A stretch of DNA of 64,000 bases from an uncultured bacterium (GTDB taxonomy: Bacteria > Bacillota > Clostridia > Lachnospirales > Lachnospiraceae): positions 124,001 to 188,000 of the forward strand of contig CAMTMP010000001.1 in NCBI GenBank assembly GCA_947073545.1, in the 5' to 3' direction. The stretch's first letter is position 1. Every line of letters starts with the position of its first letter. The translations under genes and the position numbers were made by a program. Under the pieces are notes generated by a model. That model was not told the DNA's origin and made no database searches. It saw only the letters and a program-made list of their open reading frames with translations. Of this stretch, positions 16,688 to 25,148 are shown piece by piece.

Positions 16688-17584
16688 ATGGATTTACTTA
16701 AAAAATTTGAAAGTGTTGAAATAAAAGCGGATACCCGGATCTCAGAAGCAGACCGAATCTTCTGTGAAGCCCATCAGGCGGCTTATGACCTTGCCCGAAG
16801 CTCCCTGGCAGAACTGGAATTTTTCTGGGAAGATATGCGGAGCCAGCAGCGGGAACTTCTGGCTCCGGCAGACGCATCTGCTGATACCTACCTTACTACG
16901 TATGGTGAGTTTCAGCTCTCCAGTGACAAAATCCGGGGGCAGCTTCAATCCCTGCATGCCCTGTTTATAGACCATCTAGTTTCACATTTCTCGAAAACCT
17001 ATCATTTTTCTATTGACAAGGGCGACGTAAAAGACCATCTGATTCCGCAGGAACCAACGGACCGCTGGGTGGATGATTATAAGGAACAGGCACTAAAGTA
17101 TACGCAGGAACTGGAAAATCTGACGCTCCACTATACAGACATCCTGGAGCAGATATTCCTACAGACTGGCGGCAGGGCTTTTTTCGAGCAGGCGCTTCAT
17201 GAACTGAAAGAAAAATGTCACAGCGCCGCCTGGGATTCTGGCAGCGGCCGTGCAAAGTTTGAACAGAAAAAATGCGTCCTGCAGTTTACAAATTATGCAT
17301 GCAGCTATCGCAGCTACTATAGAAGCGAATCCTGGGAGCTGATCGGCAGAATGAAAGATATCATACGAGGAATTTCCCATTTTGAAACCGGCGGATTTGA
17401 TCACACTCCGGCAAGTCTCTCAAGGCTTCTCGGGCGGGAATCTGATTCCGGCCAGTGCGAATTTCCGGATTGCAAAAAAATACAGTCACTGAGGATGTTC
17501 AAGAATGGGCGGGTGGATCTGAAATTTACCAGTGAAGCTTATGTCCTGCAGTTCGTGGATGAATACTTAAAAACCATATGTTAG
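16688..17584 (+). CDS. DUF4942-like protein next to the methyltransferase-helicase
   Basis: 298-residue helical protein. The C-terminal segment MFKNGRVDLKFTSEAYVLQFVDEYL resembles the ending of DUF4942 proteins, which commonly lie beside or are fused to adenine methyltransferases; that match is from memory and moderate. The middle contains Cys and Tyr-rich CVLQFTNYACSYRSYYRS. A start at 16688 is supported by AAAGGAAA upstream; the open frame reaches 16625. It lies 13 bp before the methyltransferase-helicase gene, which suggests a joint function. Confidence 0.55.
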   Translation: MDLLKKFESVEIKADTRISEADRIFCEAHQAAYDLARSSLAELEFFWEDMRSQQRELLAPADASADTYLTTYGEFQLSSDKIRGQLQSLHALFIDHLVSHFSKTYHFSIDKGDVKDHLIPQEPTDRWVDDYKEQALKYTQELENLTLHYTDILEQIFLQTGGRAFFEQALHELKEKCHSAAWDSGSGRAKFEQKKCVLQFTNYACSYRSYYRSESWELIGRMKDIIRGISHFETGGFDHTPASLSRLLGRESDSGQCEFPDCKKIQSLRMFKNGRVDLKFTSEAYVLQFVDEYLKTIC

Positions 17585-17597
17585 CGAGGTGATACCA

Positions 17598-20500
17598 ATG
17601 AAATATGTCTATCGGGATGAACCCATTCCGCATGATAAGCGGAAAGAACTCAATGAGAAAGTCCTTTACCTGATCGACAGCAACACTGCCGGTTCCTGTT
17701 CCATCAGCCGGGAGGATATCTACAACGCCTATACCGGTGACGGCGGGCTTCATGCCCTGGAACGGCAGGACTATGAGAATTACCATGCCTACAGCGAGGC
17801 AAAGAAAGAGATTGAAAACGGCCAGTTCTTCACCCCACCCCGGCTGTGTGAACTAATTACAGCCTGCCTGAGATTATCGGAGCATGATCTGGTGGCAGAC
17901 CTTACCTGCGGCATGGGAAGTTTTTTTAACTTTATTCCAACAGAAGCAAACATCTACGGCTGTGAGCTGGATGTCAATGCGGTAAAAGCAGCAAGATTCC
18001 TTTATCCGGACGCCTCCATCGAGTGCCGGGATATCCGCACCTGTCAGCCGGACACGCGGTTTGACTATGTGGTAGGAAATCCGCCCTTCCATTTAAAATG
18101 GTGGACCAAAAGCGGCAGAGAATTGTCTTCCCATATGTATTACTGTCTGAAAGCGGCAGAAGTATTAAAGCCTCTCGGCATCCTTGCCCTGATCGTACCT
18201 GCATCCTATCTGTCTGACACCTTTACGGACAGCGGGCAGATCCGGGAGATGGAAAAGCAATACAGCTTTCTGGGACAGGTGACGCTCCCGGAAGATGCAT
18301 TTTCCCATCTGGGTGTCAGCAGATTTGCAACAAAGCTGCAGTTCTGGCAGAAAAGGACTGCCGAAGAAGGCTGGAAACCTCAGCCTTACCATACAGAGCC
18401 AGATGATACTCTGGAACAGGACTTTGATGTACAGGAAGAAGCCGCATACATCCATAAAAAGATGATAGCATTTGCCAAATCGGCATTAGAAAACAATCAG
18501 TCAAGGATTCTTCTGGAGCTGGCGAAATCACGCAGTACATCCGGTGATTTTAAATACCAGGCTCAAAAACTCCTGTACCATATCAAGGCACATCCGGCCA
18601 TCCGGCCATCCTATGCCAGATGCTGTGAATATCTGCACCGCTTTTACACCCAGCGCAAGCCTGAAGGCATGAGTTATGAACAGTGGTGCAAGACACAGCT
18701 TACAGAAAAAAAGGTACTCACTTATCTGCAGAAAGCACTGAAAAAACAAAATCCTGTGCCGGAAACAGATAAAATCTGCCTTATCAAGAGAAAAGGCGAT
18801 TTCATTTATAAAGGCTACAGTACGGCCGCACGCCGGCAGCTAAAAGACAGCCAGCGTCTGCCTGTGCCAATCTATCGGGCAGTTTATGATAATACCCTGA
18901 AGGATTACCCCGGCTATGAAAAACTGCTTTCCAGAAAGCGGGCAGAATACGAAAGGCAGAATCTTGCTTTTGCAGAAATGGAGGAAGATCCAAAGCTTGC
19001 AGACTGGCTGAATGACTTTTCCCTGTGGGATTCTTCTCTTATGGAGCAGATCCAACTGAATGGGATCCAGAAGCATGACATCAACCTTACCCTCCAGAAA
19101 CAGTATGCGCTCCTGCAGTGGGAGCAGGGGAGTGGAAAGACGCTGGCCGGCATTGCGACAGGATTGTACCGGATGCAGAAACAGCACGTACACAGCACCT
19201 GGGTGGTATCTTCAGCGATCTCCATCTGGAATAACTGGAATGTGGTGCTGGCAAACTATGACCTGCCCTGCATCCTGATCCACCGGCTTGCTGATCTGGA
19301 ACGTATCCAGCCCGGATATTTTGTCCTTATCACGCTAAGCAAGGTAAGCTCCTATAAGAAACATTTGAAAAAACATGTGAAACGGCTGAACCAGAATATC
19401 CAGTTCATACTGGACGAAAGCGATGAGATCTCCAATCCCGGAAGTGCCCGGTGTCAGGCAGTGCTTTCCTGTTTCCGCCGGTGCCGGATGAAACTGCTTA
19501 CTACGGGAACCAGCACCAGGAACAATATTTCGGAATTTGCACCACAGCTGGAGCTGCTCTACAACAATTCCGTCAACATGATCTCCTGGAATCAGTATAT
19601 CTATCACCATAATAAAGACAGTGAAGCGGATAGCGAACCGGATTATGAGCCCAACCCTTATTTCGGGCAGCCAATCCCTGCCTACAAGAAAGGCTATTCC
19701 CTGTTTGCATCCTCCCATCTGCCGGAAAAGATCACAGTATTCGGCATGGAGAAGCGCACACAGGATATCTACAATGCAGATATTCTCAGCGATATTTTAG
19801 GAAAGACCGTTATTACAAGAACCTTTGAAGAGGTTTCCTGCAAGGATATCAAGCATATCCACCAGGTGCTGCTCCGGTTCCCTCCGGAAGAAAAGGAAGT
19901 CTACCAGAAAGCAATCCATGAATTTTATCAGATGCGGGATAACTATTTTGCTTCTACCGGCAATTCCAGAAAGGATTCCATGATGCGCCTGGTCCAGCAG
20001 ATTGTCCTTCTCCTGCGCATCGGCGCTGCTCCAGATACCGTGCAGGAATACACGGGGGATACCCCTGTCAAAGTCATGACAGCCGTTGAGATGGCAGCCG
20101 AGTGGAAGGATGAGACCATTGCTATCGGAGTACGGCATGTTACCGTATTGGAATCCTATGAAAAAGCACTGCGGGAATACCTGCCGGACCGTCCTTTGTT
20201 CGTGGTCACTGGTTCAAACACCAGCTTTGCAAAAAGGCGGGCGCTCAAGCAGACACTGCAGGACAGTGGGAATGGGATTCTTCTCTGCACCCAGCAGAGT
20301 CTTCCTTCCAGTGTCAACTTTGATTATGTCAACAAGATCATTATCCCAGAATTACATTACAATAACTCCGGCATGAGCCAGTTCTACTTCCGGTTCATCC
20401 GGTATACCTCAACAGAACAGAAGGATATCTATTTTCTCACCTATGCGGGCAGTATTGAATCCAACCTGATGCAGATGGTTCTGGCAAAGGAAAAGCTGAA

Positions 20501-20648
20501 CCTGTTTATGAAAGGGCAGGATGTGGATCTGGATGAAATCTATGACCGGTTTGATGTGAACTATGACCTGCTGTCCCTCCTGATGCGTCAGGAGAAGGAT
20601 GAAAACGGTGTCCTCCAAATCCACTGGGGTGAACAGCAGATTGCATGA
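17598..20648 (+). CDS. N6-adenine methyltransferase fused to SNF2-like helicase
   Basis: 1016-residue fusion. The N-terminal part is an adenine-specific class I methyltransferase: FFTPPRLCELI near residue 78, SAM motif I DLTCGMGSFF near 100, and catalytic motif IV NPPF near 160. After a linker, a superfamily 2 ATPase begins around residue 490: Walker A WEQGSGKTLAG (about 508-518), motif II LDESDEISNP (about 604), a motif III-like TTGTS, and motif VI-like QFYFRFIRYTSTEQKD near the end. It could modify and translocate along DNA, as in anti-restriction (DarB-like) or defence proteins. No restriction nuclease is seen. ATG 17598 is used; GTG 17589 overlaps the ribosome site. Confidence 0.85.
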   Translation: MKYVYRDEPIPHDKRKELNEKVLYLIDSNTAGSCSISREDIYNAYTGDGGLHALERQDYENYHAYSEAKKEIENGQFFTPPRLCELITACLRLSEHDLVADLTCGMGSFFNFIPTEANIYGCELDVNAVKAARFLYPDASIECRDIRTCQPDTRFDYVVGNPPFHLKWWTKSGRELSSHMYYCLKAAEVLKPLGILALIVPASYLSDTFTDSGQIREMEKQYSFLGQVTLPEDAFSHLGVSRFATKLQFWQKRTAEEGWKPQPYHTEPDDTLEQDFDVQEEAAYIHKKMIAFAKSALENNQSRILLELAKSRSTSGDFKYQAQKLLYHIKAHPAIRPSYARCCEYLHRFYTQRKPEGMSYEQWCKTQLTEKKVLTYLQKALKKQNPVPETDKICLIKRKGDFIYKGYSTAARRQLKDSQRLPVPIYRAVYDNTLKDYPGYEKLLSRKRAEYERQNLAFAEMEEDPKLADWLNDFSLWDSSLMEQIQLNGIQKHDINLTLQKQYALLQWEQGSGKTLAGIATGLYRMQKQHVHSTWVVSSAISIWNNWNVVLANYDLPCILIHRLADLERIQPGYFVLITLSKVSSYKKHLKKHVKRLNQNIQFILDESDEISNPGSARCQAVLSCFRRCRMKLLTTGTSTRNNISEFAPQLELLYNNSVNMISWNQYIYHHNKDSEADSEPDYEPNPYFGQPIPAYKKGYSLFASSHLPEKITVFGMEKRTQDIYNADILSDILGKTVITRTFEEVSCKDIKHIHQVLLRFPPEEKEVYQKAIHEFYQMRDNYFASTGNSRKDSMMRLVQQIVLLLRIGAAPDTVQEYTGDTPVKVMTAVEMAAEWKDETIAIGVRHVTVLESYEKALREYLPDRPLFVVTGSNTSFAKRRALKQTLQDSGNGILLCTQQSLPSSVNFDYVNKIIIPELHYNNSGMSQFYFRFIRYTSTEQKDIYFLTYAGSIESNLMQMVLAKEKLNLFMKGQDVDLDEIYDRFDVNYDLLSLLMRQEKDENGVLQIHWGEQQIA

Positions 20649-20660
20649 AAGGAGACAAAA

Positions 20661-21092
20661 ATGAATTTTTATGAAACCAAAATGGGCAGTATTTTTTTTA
20701 ACCGCCAGTTACCGGAGCTGATCAAAGCTCTGCAGGAAATCGCCGCAGCACTTTCAAAGCCGGCGCCTGCAGCCGTGAACCTGACGGGCCTGGAAGAACC
20801 GGATTTTTTACATAATCTTTTTTATGGTCATTATGAGCCGGATATCTACGGCTGCGTAACGGCTCCATCCAGGCTGGATCAGAAAGTGAAGGAAACGGAG
20901 AAAGCGCTCCTTCCTGCCCTTGGGCAGTCCAAAAGGCTCTTTGAGCAGTACCAGGCGGCGGTTTCTGAAAGAGACAGCGCCATAGCAGAGCAATCCTACA
21001 TCTGCGGATACCGCACCGCTGTCCAGATGATCGTAAGCGGGCTTGCGGCCCCGCAGACAAAACCGTCAGGAGGTGCCGGGAATGAATCCTGA
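20661..21092 (+). CDS. DUF6809-like small protein
   Basis: 143-residue helical protein. The stretch LHNLFYGHYEP, then KVKETEKALLPALGQSKRLF and the end SYICGYRTAVQMI resemble the DUF6809 pattern (short conserved start, helical hairpin, then a Gly-Tyr/Phe helix). The N terminus MNFYETKMGSIFFNRQLPEL is an extension to it. The role is unknown. AAAGGAG precedes ATG 20661, 12 bp after the methyltransferase-helicase, and it overlaps the next gene by 11 bp. Confidence 0.6.
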   Translation: MNFYETKMGSIFFNRQLPELIKALQEIAAALSKPAPAAVNLTGLEEPDFLHNLFYGHYEPDIYGCVTAPSRLDQKVKETEKALLPALGQSKRLFEQYQAAVSERDSAIAEQSYICGYRTAVQMIVSGLAAPQTKPSGGAGNES

Positions 21093-21627
21093 AAATAATC
21101 CGGCTGACAATATGCCAAAGCTTCCCATGGAAATTTACGGGCATGTACTGATGCAGTCAGCGGAAATAGACGAATATCAGAAACAGGAGCTTACCCTGTC
21201 CTATGTGGATCTGGATGGTTCCCATGAGCTGAAAACCTGTTATGGCGATGTCCTGAAAACCATCAACGCACTTATGGACTATACACGGATGCTGGATATC
21301 GTATGTGATCAGTGGGAGCTGACTGGTTTCCACCGTGCTACTTACGAATACCACGCAGGTAAACTGAGAGAGATTGCAGATAAATTTCAAAAGGCAATCG
21401 GCTATGATTATGCCGCCGCTGTGGAAAAGTGCCGTAAAAAGAAAGCCAGGAAACAGGCATACAGCGATGTAGGCGAAGATGCACTGGCGCTCGCTGTCCG
21501 CAGCCAGCAAAAGGCAGCAGAAAAACAACTGGAAGACCAGAAAACAGAAGAGCCGGTTTCATCAATAGAAACCAGTCCCCCCTATCCGGCGGAAAATACT
21601 CTGCCGGCGTGGGAAGACGATTTTTAA
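21082..21627 (+). CDS. Hypothetical protein with acidic C-terminal tip
   Basis: 181-residue protein, mostly helical, with a basic segment KCRKKKARKQ in the middle and a disordered Pro/Ser/Glu-rich tail ending PAWEDDF. The tip has the acidic-plus-Phe form used by SSB proteins to recruit partners, although the body is not an OB fold. No family is recognised. AGGAGGTG precedes ATG 21082; the frame extends back into the upstream gene. Confidence 0.6.
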   Translation: MNPENNPADNMPKLPMEIYGHVLMQSAEIDEYQKQELTLSYVDLDGSHELKTCYGDVLKTINALMDYTRMLDIVCDQWELTGFHRATYEYHAGKLREIADKFQKAIGYDYAAAVEKCRKKKARKQAYSDVGEDALALAVRSQQKAAEKQLEDQKTEEPVSSIETSPPYPAENTLPAWEDDF

Positions 21628-21660
21628 AAAAACTTATTTTGCAGGATTGGAGGTATCCCT

Positions 21661-22194
21661 ATGAATAACAGCGAATTACGAAAAACACTGGAAGAACATC
21701 TTGACCTTTTAAAAAGAAACCTTGCCGTGGCATCCCTGGAGGTATTAAAAACCAAATACAAAAAACCTTTTGACGAACTGCGGCACAATATCAAGTCCAC
21801 AGCCACAGCCTATGTAAAGCAGATCACGCTGGAAAATATCCGCATCCGTGCGGACTTTATGGACGAGGCACAGCCGCTGATCCAGGAAACCATTGACCAG
21901 TCCGGCATTCTGAAGCAGATCTCCGCGGCTGCTTTTAAGAGACAGGATATTGAGGAGATCGACCAGCTTGCCCTGACACTGAAAGAGCAGATCCGCCAGG
22001 CCCTTATTCCTTTTTATGACAAGCACATCTGTCTGTATCTGGATGAGGAATGTTTTGGGAATCCGCCCAAGGCGCCTAAATTTTATAATGAAGCAAGTGG
22101 CTGTATGTGGAAAAACGATACATGGATACCTGCAGAGGTGGAAAAAGGAGTGATACTTCTCCCGGCACAGAAGATGCCCAGAACAGCAGCATAA
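21661..22194 (+). CDS. Hypothetical helical protein
   Basis: 177-residue protein, strongly helical over the first 120 residues (LRKTLEEHLDLLKRNLAVASLEVLK and following), with a less charged C-terminal part that includes CMWKNDTWIPAEVEKG. No membrane segment and no motif that I recognise. GGAGG precedes ATG 21661. It belongs to the run of small unknown genes that follows the methyltransferase-helicase. Confidence 0.55.
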   Translation: MNNSELRKTLEEHLDLLKRNLAVASLEVLKTKYKKPFDELRHNIKSTATAYVKQITLENIRIRADFMDEAQPLIQETIDQSGILKQISAAAFKRQDIEEIDQLALTLKEQIRQALIPFYDKHICLYLDEECFGNPPKAPKFYNEASGCMWKNDTWIPAEVEKGVILLPAQKMPRTAA

Positions 22195-22243
22195 CAAAAA
22201 CACATGGCAAAGAAACAATACACCCCCAAAGAAAGGAGACACT

Positions 22244-22618
22244 ATGAAAATATTTGATTTGGAGAAATACGGGAATACCTATAAGATCCAGCTGAATGTT
22301 ACTTCCTATACGGAAGGCAACCTCGCTATTACAATGACTTCCTGGGAAGACGGAGAGGCGGAACCCTGGAATGTCCTGACCGTTAATCTGAACTCTATCC
22401 GGCCTCAGAACTGTGCATTTATTGATACCAATAACAATGGTGAAGATATCCTTGCATGGATCATCCGGCACGGCCTGGCAGTCCCTACCGGCACTTATGG
22501 CCGCAGCGGTTTCTGCAGTTATCCGGAATACCGGTTCCGTCCGGAGATCCTTCAGGAGATTGACCCGGATGGATATGCTTCCTATCTTCATGACTGGAAA
22601 GAGAGGTATGCCGAATGA
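22244..22618 (+). CDS. DUF4313-family protein
   Basis: 124-residue protein matching the DUF4313 layout: YTEGNLAITMTSWEDGEAEPW, then VLTVNLNSIRPQNCAFIDTNNNGE and AWIIRHGLAVPTGTYG, ending in a YRFRPEIL segment. Members are small proteins of mobile elements in Clostridia with no known function. AAAGGAG precedes ATG 22244. It overlaps the following zinc-ribbon gene by 4 bp. Confidence 0.75.
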   Translation: MKIFDLEKYGNTYKIQLNVTSYTEGNLAITMTSWEDGEAEPWNVLTVNLNSIRPQNCAFIDTNNNGEDILAWIIRHGLAVPTGTYGRSGFCSYPEYRFRPEILQEIDPDGYASYLHDWKERYAE

Positions 22619-23283
22619 AAATCGAATTGTACCCCAAAAACATACTGGAGGCACTCTGGAAGAAAGATAAAAAATGGTTTTCGGATGGCAATGGTCAAAG
22701 ACCGGTCTGCCTGCGCTGCGGAAATCCTTTGAATGACCGGCTTATGGTTAATTCGTTAAGCCGCCACGCAAAAATCTATATCTGCCAGCAATGCGGATCA
22801 GACGAAGCCATGCGTGATTATGGAAAAGCTGTTATGCCTTTTGAGAACTGGTATGGAATATCCGACAAGCGGTTTCAGGAACTGCAGAAAAGCAAAAATC
22901 CGATGCTTACCACAAGGTGTGCTTTTCTGGAAATCTTTCAGAATCCGGATGATGACAAAAATACACGGAAAAGGCCTGACAGTGAGATTTCCTATTCCCG
23001 CTCTGATTATGACGGATACAGGTGGTGGACCACCTGGTTTCACTGCCAACAGGAACCAACACCTGAGAATCTGAGCAAAGAGATTGACCGATTCCAAAAT
23101 GCCCTCTTCTGTATGCCGGAATTTAAAACACTGGGAACAATGCAGAATCTTTGCACATTTGCAGAGCCTGTAGGCGATTCTGAGTTTAATCTGTATTCAG
23201 AAACATTGCACCTCTATATCTGGATTCGGATGCTCACACAGCCCCGAAATTATAATTTATATATTCATTATTATAAGAAATAA
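22615..23283 (+). CDS. Zinc-ribbon hypothetical protein
   Basis: 222-residue protein with an N-terminal zinc ribbon: CLRCGNPL and, after about 25 residues, CQQCGSDEA. The rest is rich in Trp, Tyr and Phe. No family is recognised. The ATG overlaps the DUF4313 stop as ATGA. It is the last gene of the plus-strand backbone run and is followed by a terminator at 23322. Confidence 0.6.
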   Translation: MKIELYPKNILEALWKKDKKWFSDGNGQRPVCLRCGNPLNDRLMVNSLSRHAKIYICQQCGSDEAMRDYGKAVMPFENWYGISDKRFQELQKSKNPMLTTRCAFLEIFQNPDDDKNTRKRPDSEISYSRSDYDGYRWWTTWFHCQQEPTPENLSKEIDRFQNALFCMPEFKTLGTMQNLCTFAEPVGDSEFNLYSETLHLYIWIRMLTQPRNYNLYIHYYKK

Positions 23284-23321
23284 CTGTTTTCCAACAGTGC
23301 AGGTTCATTGATTGTATTTCA

Positions 23322-23357
23322 GAAAAGCGCCCGGCATATACCGCCTGGCGCTTTTCC
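23322..23357. terminator. Bidirectional terminator
   Basis: GAAAAGCGCC and TGGCGCTTTTC arms around CGGCATATACCGCC, T-rich on both strands. It separates the plus-strand backbone run from the convergent minus-strand sigma/HTH_16 pair. Confidence 0.75.
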
Positions 23358-23397
23358 TTTTTATATGGCACAAACCACCTTGTTCCTGCCTGCTCCT

Positions 23398-23580
23398 TTA
23401 CATCCTGAACTGGCCAATGCATTTCAACAGTATGATACAAAGCTCCTGATAAAGGTCTTCGTCAAATCTGTTGTTCACAATGGCATTCTTTACCAGAAGC
23501 GGCTTATACATTTCCAATAAATCTATGACTGCTGCCTCTTTTCCTTCTTTTGCCTGTAACAGTAATTCCTTAAAATTCAT
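23398..23580 (-). CDS. HTH_16 conjugative-transposon-like protein
   Basis: 60-residue protein of the HTH_16 (PF12645) type found beside sigma-like genes in Tn916-family elements: FKELLLQAKEGKEAAVIDLLEMYKPLL, then NNRFDEDLYQELCIILLKCI. It corresponds to the N-terminal, region 2-like half of a sigma factor. The start overlaps the stop of the sigma-like gene by 4 bp, so the two halves are made together, perhaps as a split sigma factor. Confidence 0.75.
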   Translation of the reverse strand: MNFKELLLQAKEGKEAAVIDLLEMYKPLLVKNAIVNNRFDEDLYQELCIILLKCIGQFRM

Positions 23581-23984
23581 TTTGTCACCTCCATCTTTCT
23601 TCTGATCTTCTGTGCTGTCCGATAATACACTGCCGTCACGCCTTTGTATCCCAGCTCGGTTTCTTCTGCCAATGTTTCAAAACTCTTTCCGTCCAGCACT
23701 CTCGCAAGAAATATGTACCGTTCCCGCTCACTAAGCTCTTTCAATGCCTGGAGAAGCACACTGTCCTCCAGCTGCATGAGAATGGGCAGCCCAAGAAACA
23801 TGTCCTGCTCTATGCTGCATTCCGGCATAAACAGGAAATCCTCGGTGAGGCTCTCAATCTGCCGGCGCCTGTCCAACTGTTGTATATAATCATTTCTGCG
23901 GCGCTGCACTGCAGTTGCCAGATACGCCGTAAAACGATTCTGCATAATTTCTGTTTCGCTTTTTCCGTTATTTTTATGCCACAT
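23577..23984 (-). CDS. Sigma-70 region 4-like protein (Tn916-type)
   Basis: 135-residue protein with a C-terminal region 4 HTH: ALKELSERERYIFLARVLDGKSFETLAEETELGYKGVTAVYYRTAQKIRRK. The first half is a short helical region. It resembles the small sigma-like regulators of Tn916-type elements. GGAGG lies 7 nt before ATG 23984. Just upstream are a perfect 13-bp inverted repeat and, further away, a terminator-like hairpin facing this gene, which suggests expression is tightly controlled. Confidence 0.8.
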   Translation of the reverse strand: MWHKNNGKSETEIMQNRFTAYLATAVQRRRNDYIQQLDRRRQIESLTEDFLFMPECSIEQDMFLGLPILMQLEDSVLLQALKELSERERYIFLARVLDGKSFETLAEETELGYKGVTAVYYRTAQKIRRKMEVTK

Positions 23985-23999
23985 GGCTTTTCCTCCTAA

Positions 24000-24032
24000 A
24001 ATTCCAGATTTTTAGTTGCAAAATCTGGAATT
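24000..24032 (-). promoter_or_regulatory. Perfect 13-bp inverted repeat before the sigma-like gene
   Basis: AATTCCAGATTTT and AAAATCTGGAATT are separated by a 7-nt loop. In the minus-strand transcript this hairpin ends a few bases before the AGGAGG of the sigma-like gene, so it may act on translation or be a repressor site. Confidence 0.6.
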
Positions 24033-24130
24033 GGAGGTGAGCGGCATCGGGTAATACAAAAAGAACCATTACCCGTTTTACACCCCAGATAATCGTTCTT
24101 TTTCCAATCTTTTCTATCTTCCCCTAAAAA

Positions 24131-24401
24131 GTAGCGCAATGCACTACCATTCAGGTCCTTCTCTACCCACAAAAAACTTATGATTTTTTTAACGAAATTC
24201 CCCTGCCGATGCCCGGCTTAAGACCATTCCCCAATGTCTGCCATGCGTCCTCTCCCATGGCACAAAAAAGACACCCAAATAAGACTCTGATGAACCATGT
24301 TTTTTTTGTTCACCAGATGTCTGGGTGTTTAGTAGGTTATCACTCTACTTTTTAGAGTGTTTATACCATTTTTACTTTTATAAAGTGTGGCACTACACTA
24401 C
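24131..24401. promoter_or_regulatory. Regulatory region of the XRE/sigma divergon with paired operator-like sites
   Basis: The gap 24001-24419 holds no gene. GTAGCGCAATGCACTAC (24131-24147) and GTGTGGCACTACACTAC (24385-24401) are related in opposite orientation, matching at about 11 of 17 positions. The second overlaps the XRE promoter (TATAAA at 24379-24384) and is a likely operator. A further inverted repeat CACTCT/AGAGTG lies at 24341-24360. Autoregulation by the XRE protein is inferred. Confidence 0.45.
24264..24332 (-). terminator. Terminator/attenuator facing the sigma-like gene
   Basis: On the minus strand, ACACCCAGAC and CTGGTGAAC pair with GTTCATCAG and GTC..TGGGTGT, followed by CTTTTTT. 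It lies upstream of the sigma-like gene in its direction of transcription, so it either ends antisense transcripts or attenuates that operon. Confidence 0.5.
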
Positions 24402-24419
24402 TTATAGGAGGTGACCACA

Positions 24420-24806
24420 ATGTCTTTATCTATCAATGATGCCAAGGTCTTCGGTGCTGCGCTGAAGAAAGCCAGAAAGAAAAAACATCTGACGCAGGCA
24501 CAGTGTGCGGAATTACTGGAACATTCCCTATCCTTCCAAAAGGATCTGGAACGTTGCCGCTGTTCACCCAGCATCGAAAATTTCTACCATATCTGCAGAT
24601 TACTGGATATTTCTGCGGATGATTGTATTTTCCAGGATCACCATGACAGAACCGGTTCTACATACCAGGAGCTGTTAAGGCTGCTCCCACTTTGCGATGA
24701 AAAAGCTTTATCTGTCCTTGTATCCACAGCTACTGCACTCATTAGAGCAGACTCCATTCCTGAACTTGAGCGCTTGTCTGTAACTGTCTGCAGTAACGAA
24801 AAATAA
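24420..24806 (+). CDS. XRE-family transcriptional regulator
   Basis: 128-residue Cro/CI-type regulator. The HTH spans about residues 11-65: FGAALKKARKKKHLTQAQCAELLEHS, then FQKDLERCRCSPSIENFYHICRLLDIS. The C-terminal half is a short helical domain. It is transcribed away from the sigma/HTH_16 pair and is a candidate repressor controlling excision or transfer functions, as in Tn916-like or ICE control regions. ATG 24420 is preferred over GTG 24411, which lies within the AGGAGG site. Confidence 0.8.
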   Translation: MSLSINDAKVFGAALKKARKKKHLTQAQCAELLEHSLSFQKDLERCRCSPSIENFYHICRLLDISADDCIFQDHHDRTGSTYQELLRLLPLCDEKALSVLVSTATALIRADSIPELERLSVTVCSNEK

Positions 24807-24820
24807 TATTCCGAAAAATA

Positions 24821-24867
24821 AAGAAGCCAGCGCTCAGATTTTGCTATCTGTTCCGCTGGCTTCTTTA
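24821..24867. terminator. Strong terminator
   Basis: AAGAAGCCAGCG and CGCTGGCTTCTT form a perfect 12-bp stem with T-rich ends on both strands, just after the XRE gene. Beyond it, 24868-25148 (about 280 bases) shows no gene that I can support; it joins the backbone to the cargo island. Confidence 0.85.
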
Positions 24868-25148
24868 TGATTGCATGGAGACATTGCCCATGTCTGTTCT
24901 TATGTGATGAAATAAGTTTCAGCTGAATAATCTACAAATATCTATGTTCCTCTACCAGGACGGATTCGATTCCCCTTAATCCATACAGGGAATTATCTCC
25001 CTGCCTCTTGTATCATGGTGTATCTACATTTTACTATGGGTCTCGTTTCCGCAAATAAGACATAATAACCATTCTTCGGATTTCACCAACTGCCTTCACA
25101 CTTTTGAATCCTTTCCATTAGACATCAGATGACCCGAACAGAAATCAT

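Noticed and set aside
24868-25148. Searched for an attachment site, inverted terminal repeats or a recombinase at the backbone/cargo junction
   Set aside because: No integrase, transposase or convincing terminal repeat was seen, so no boundary element is called.
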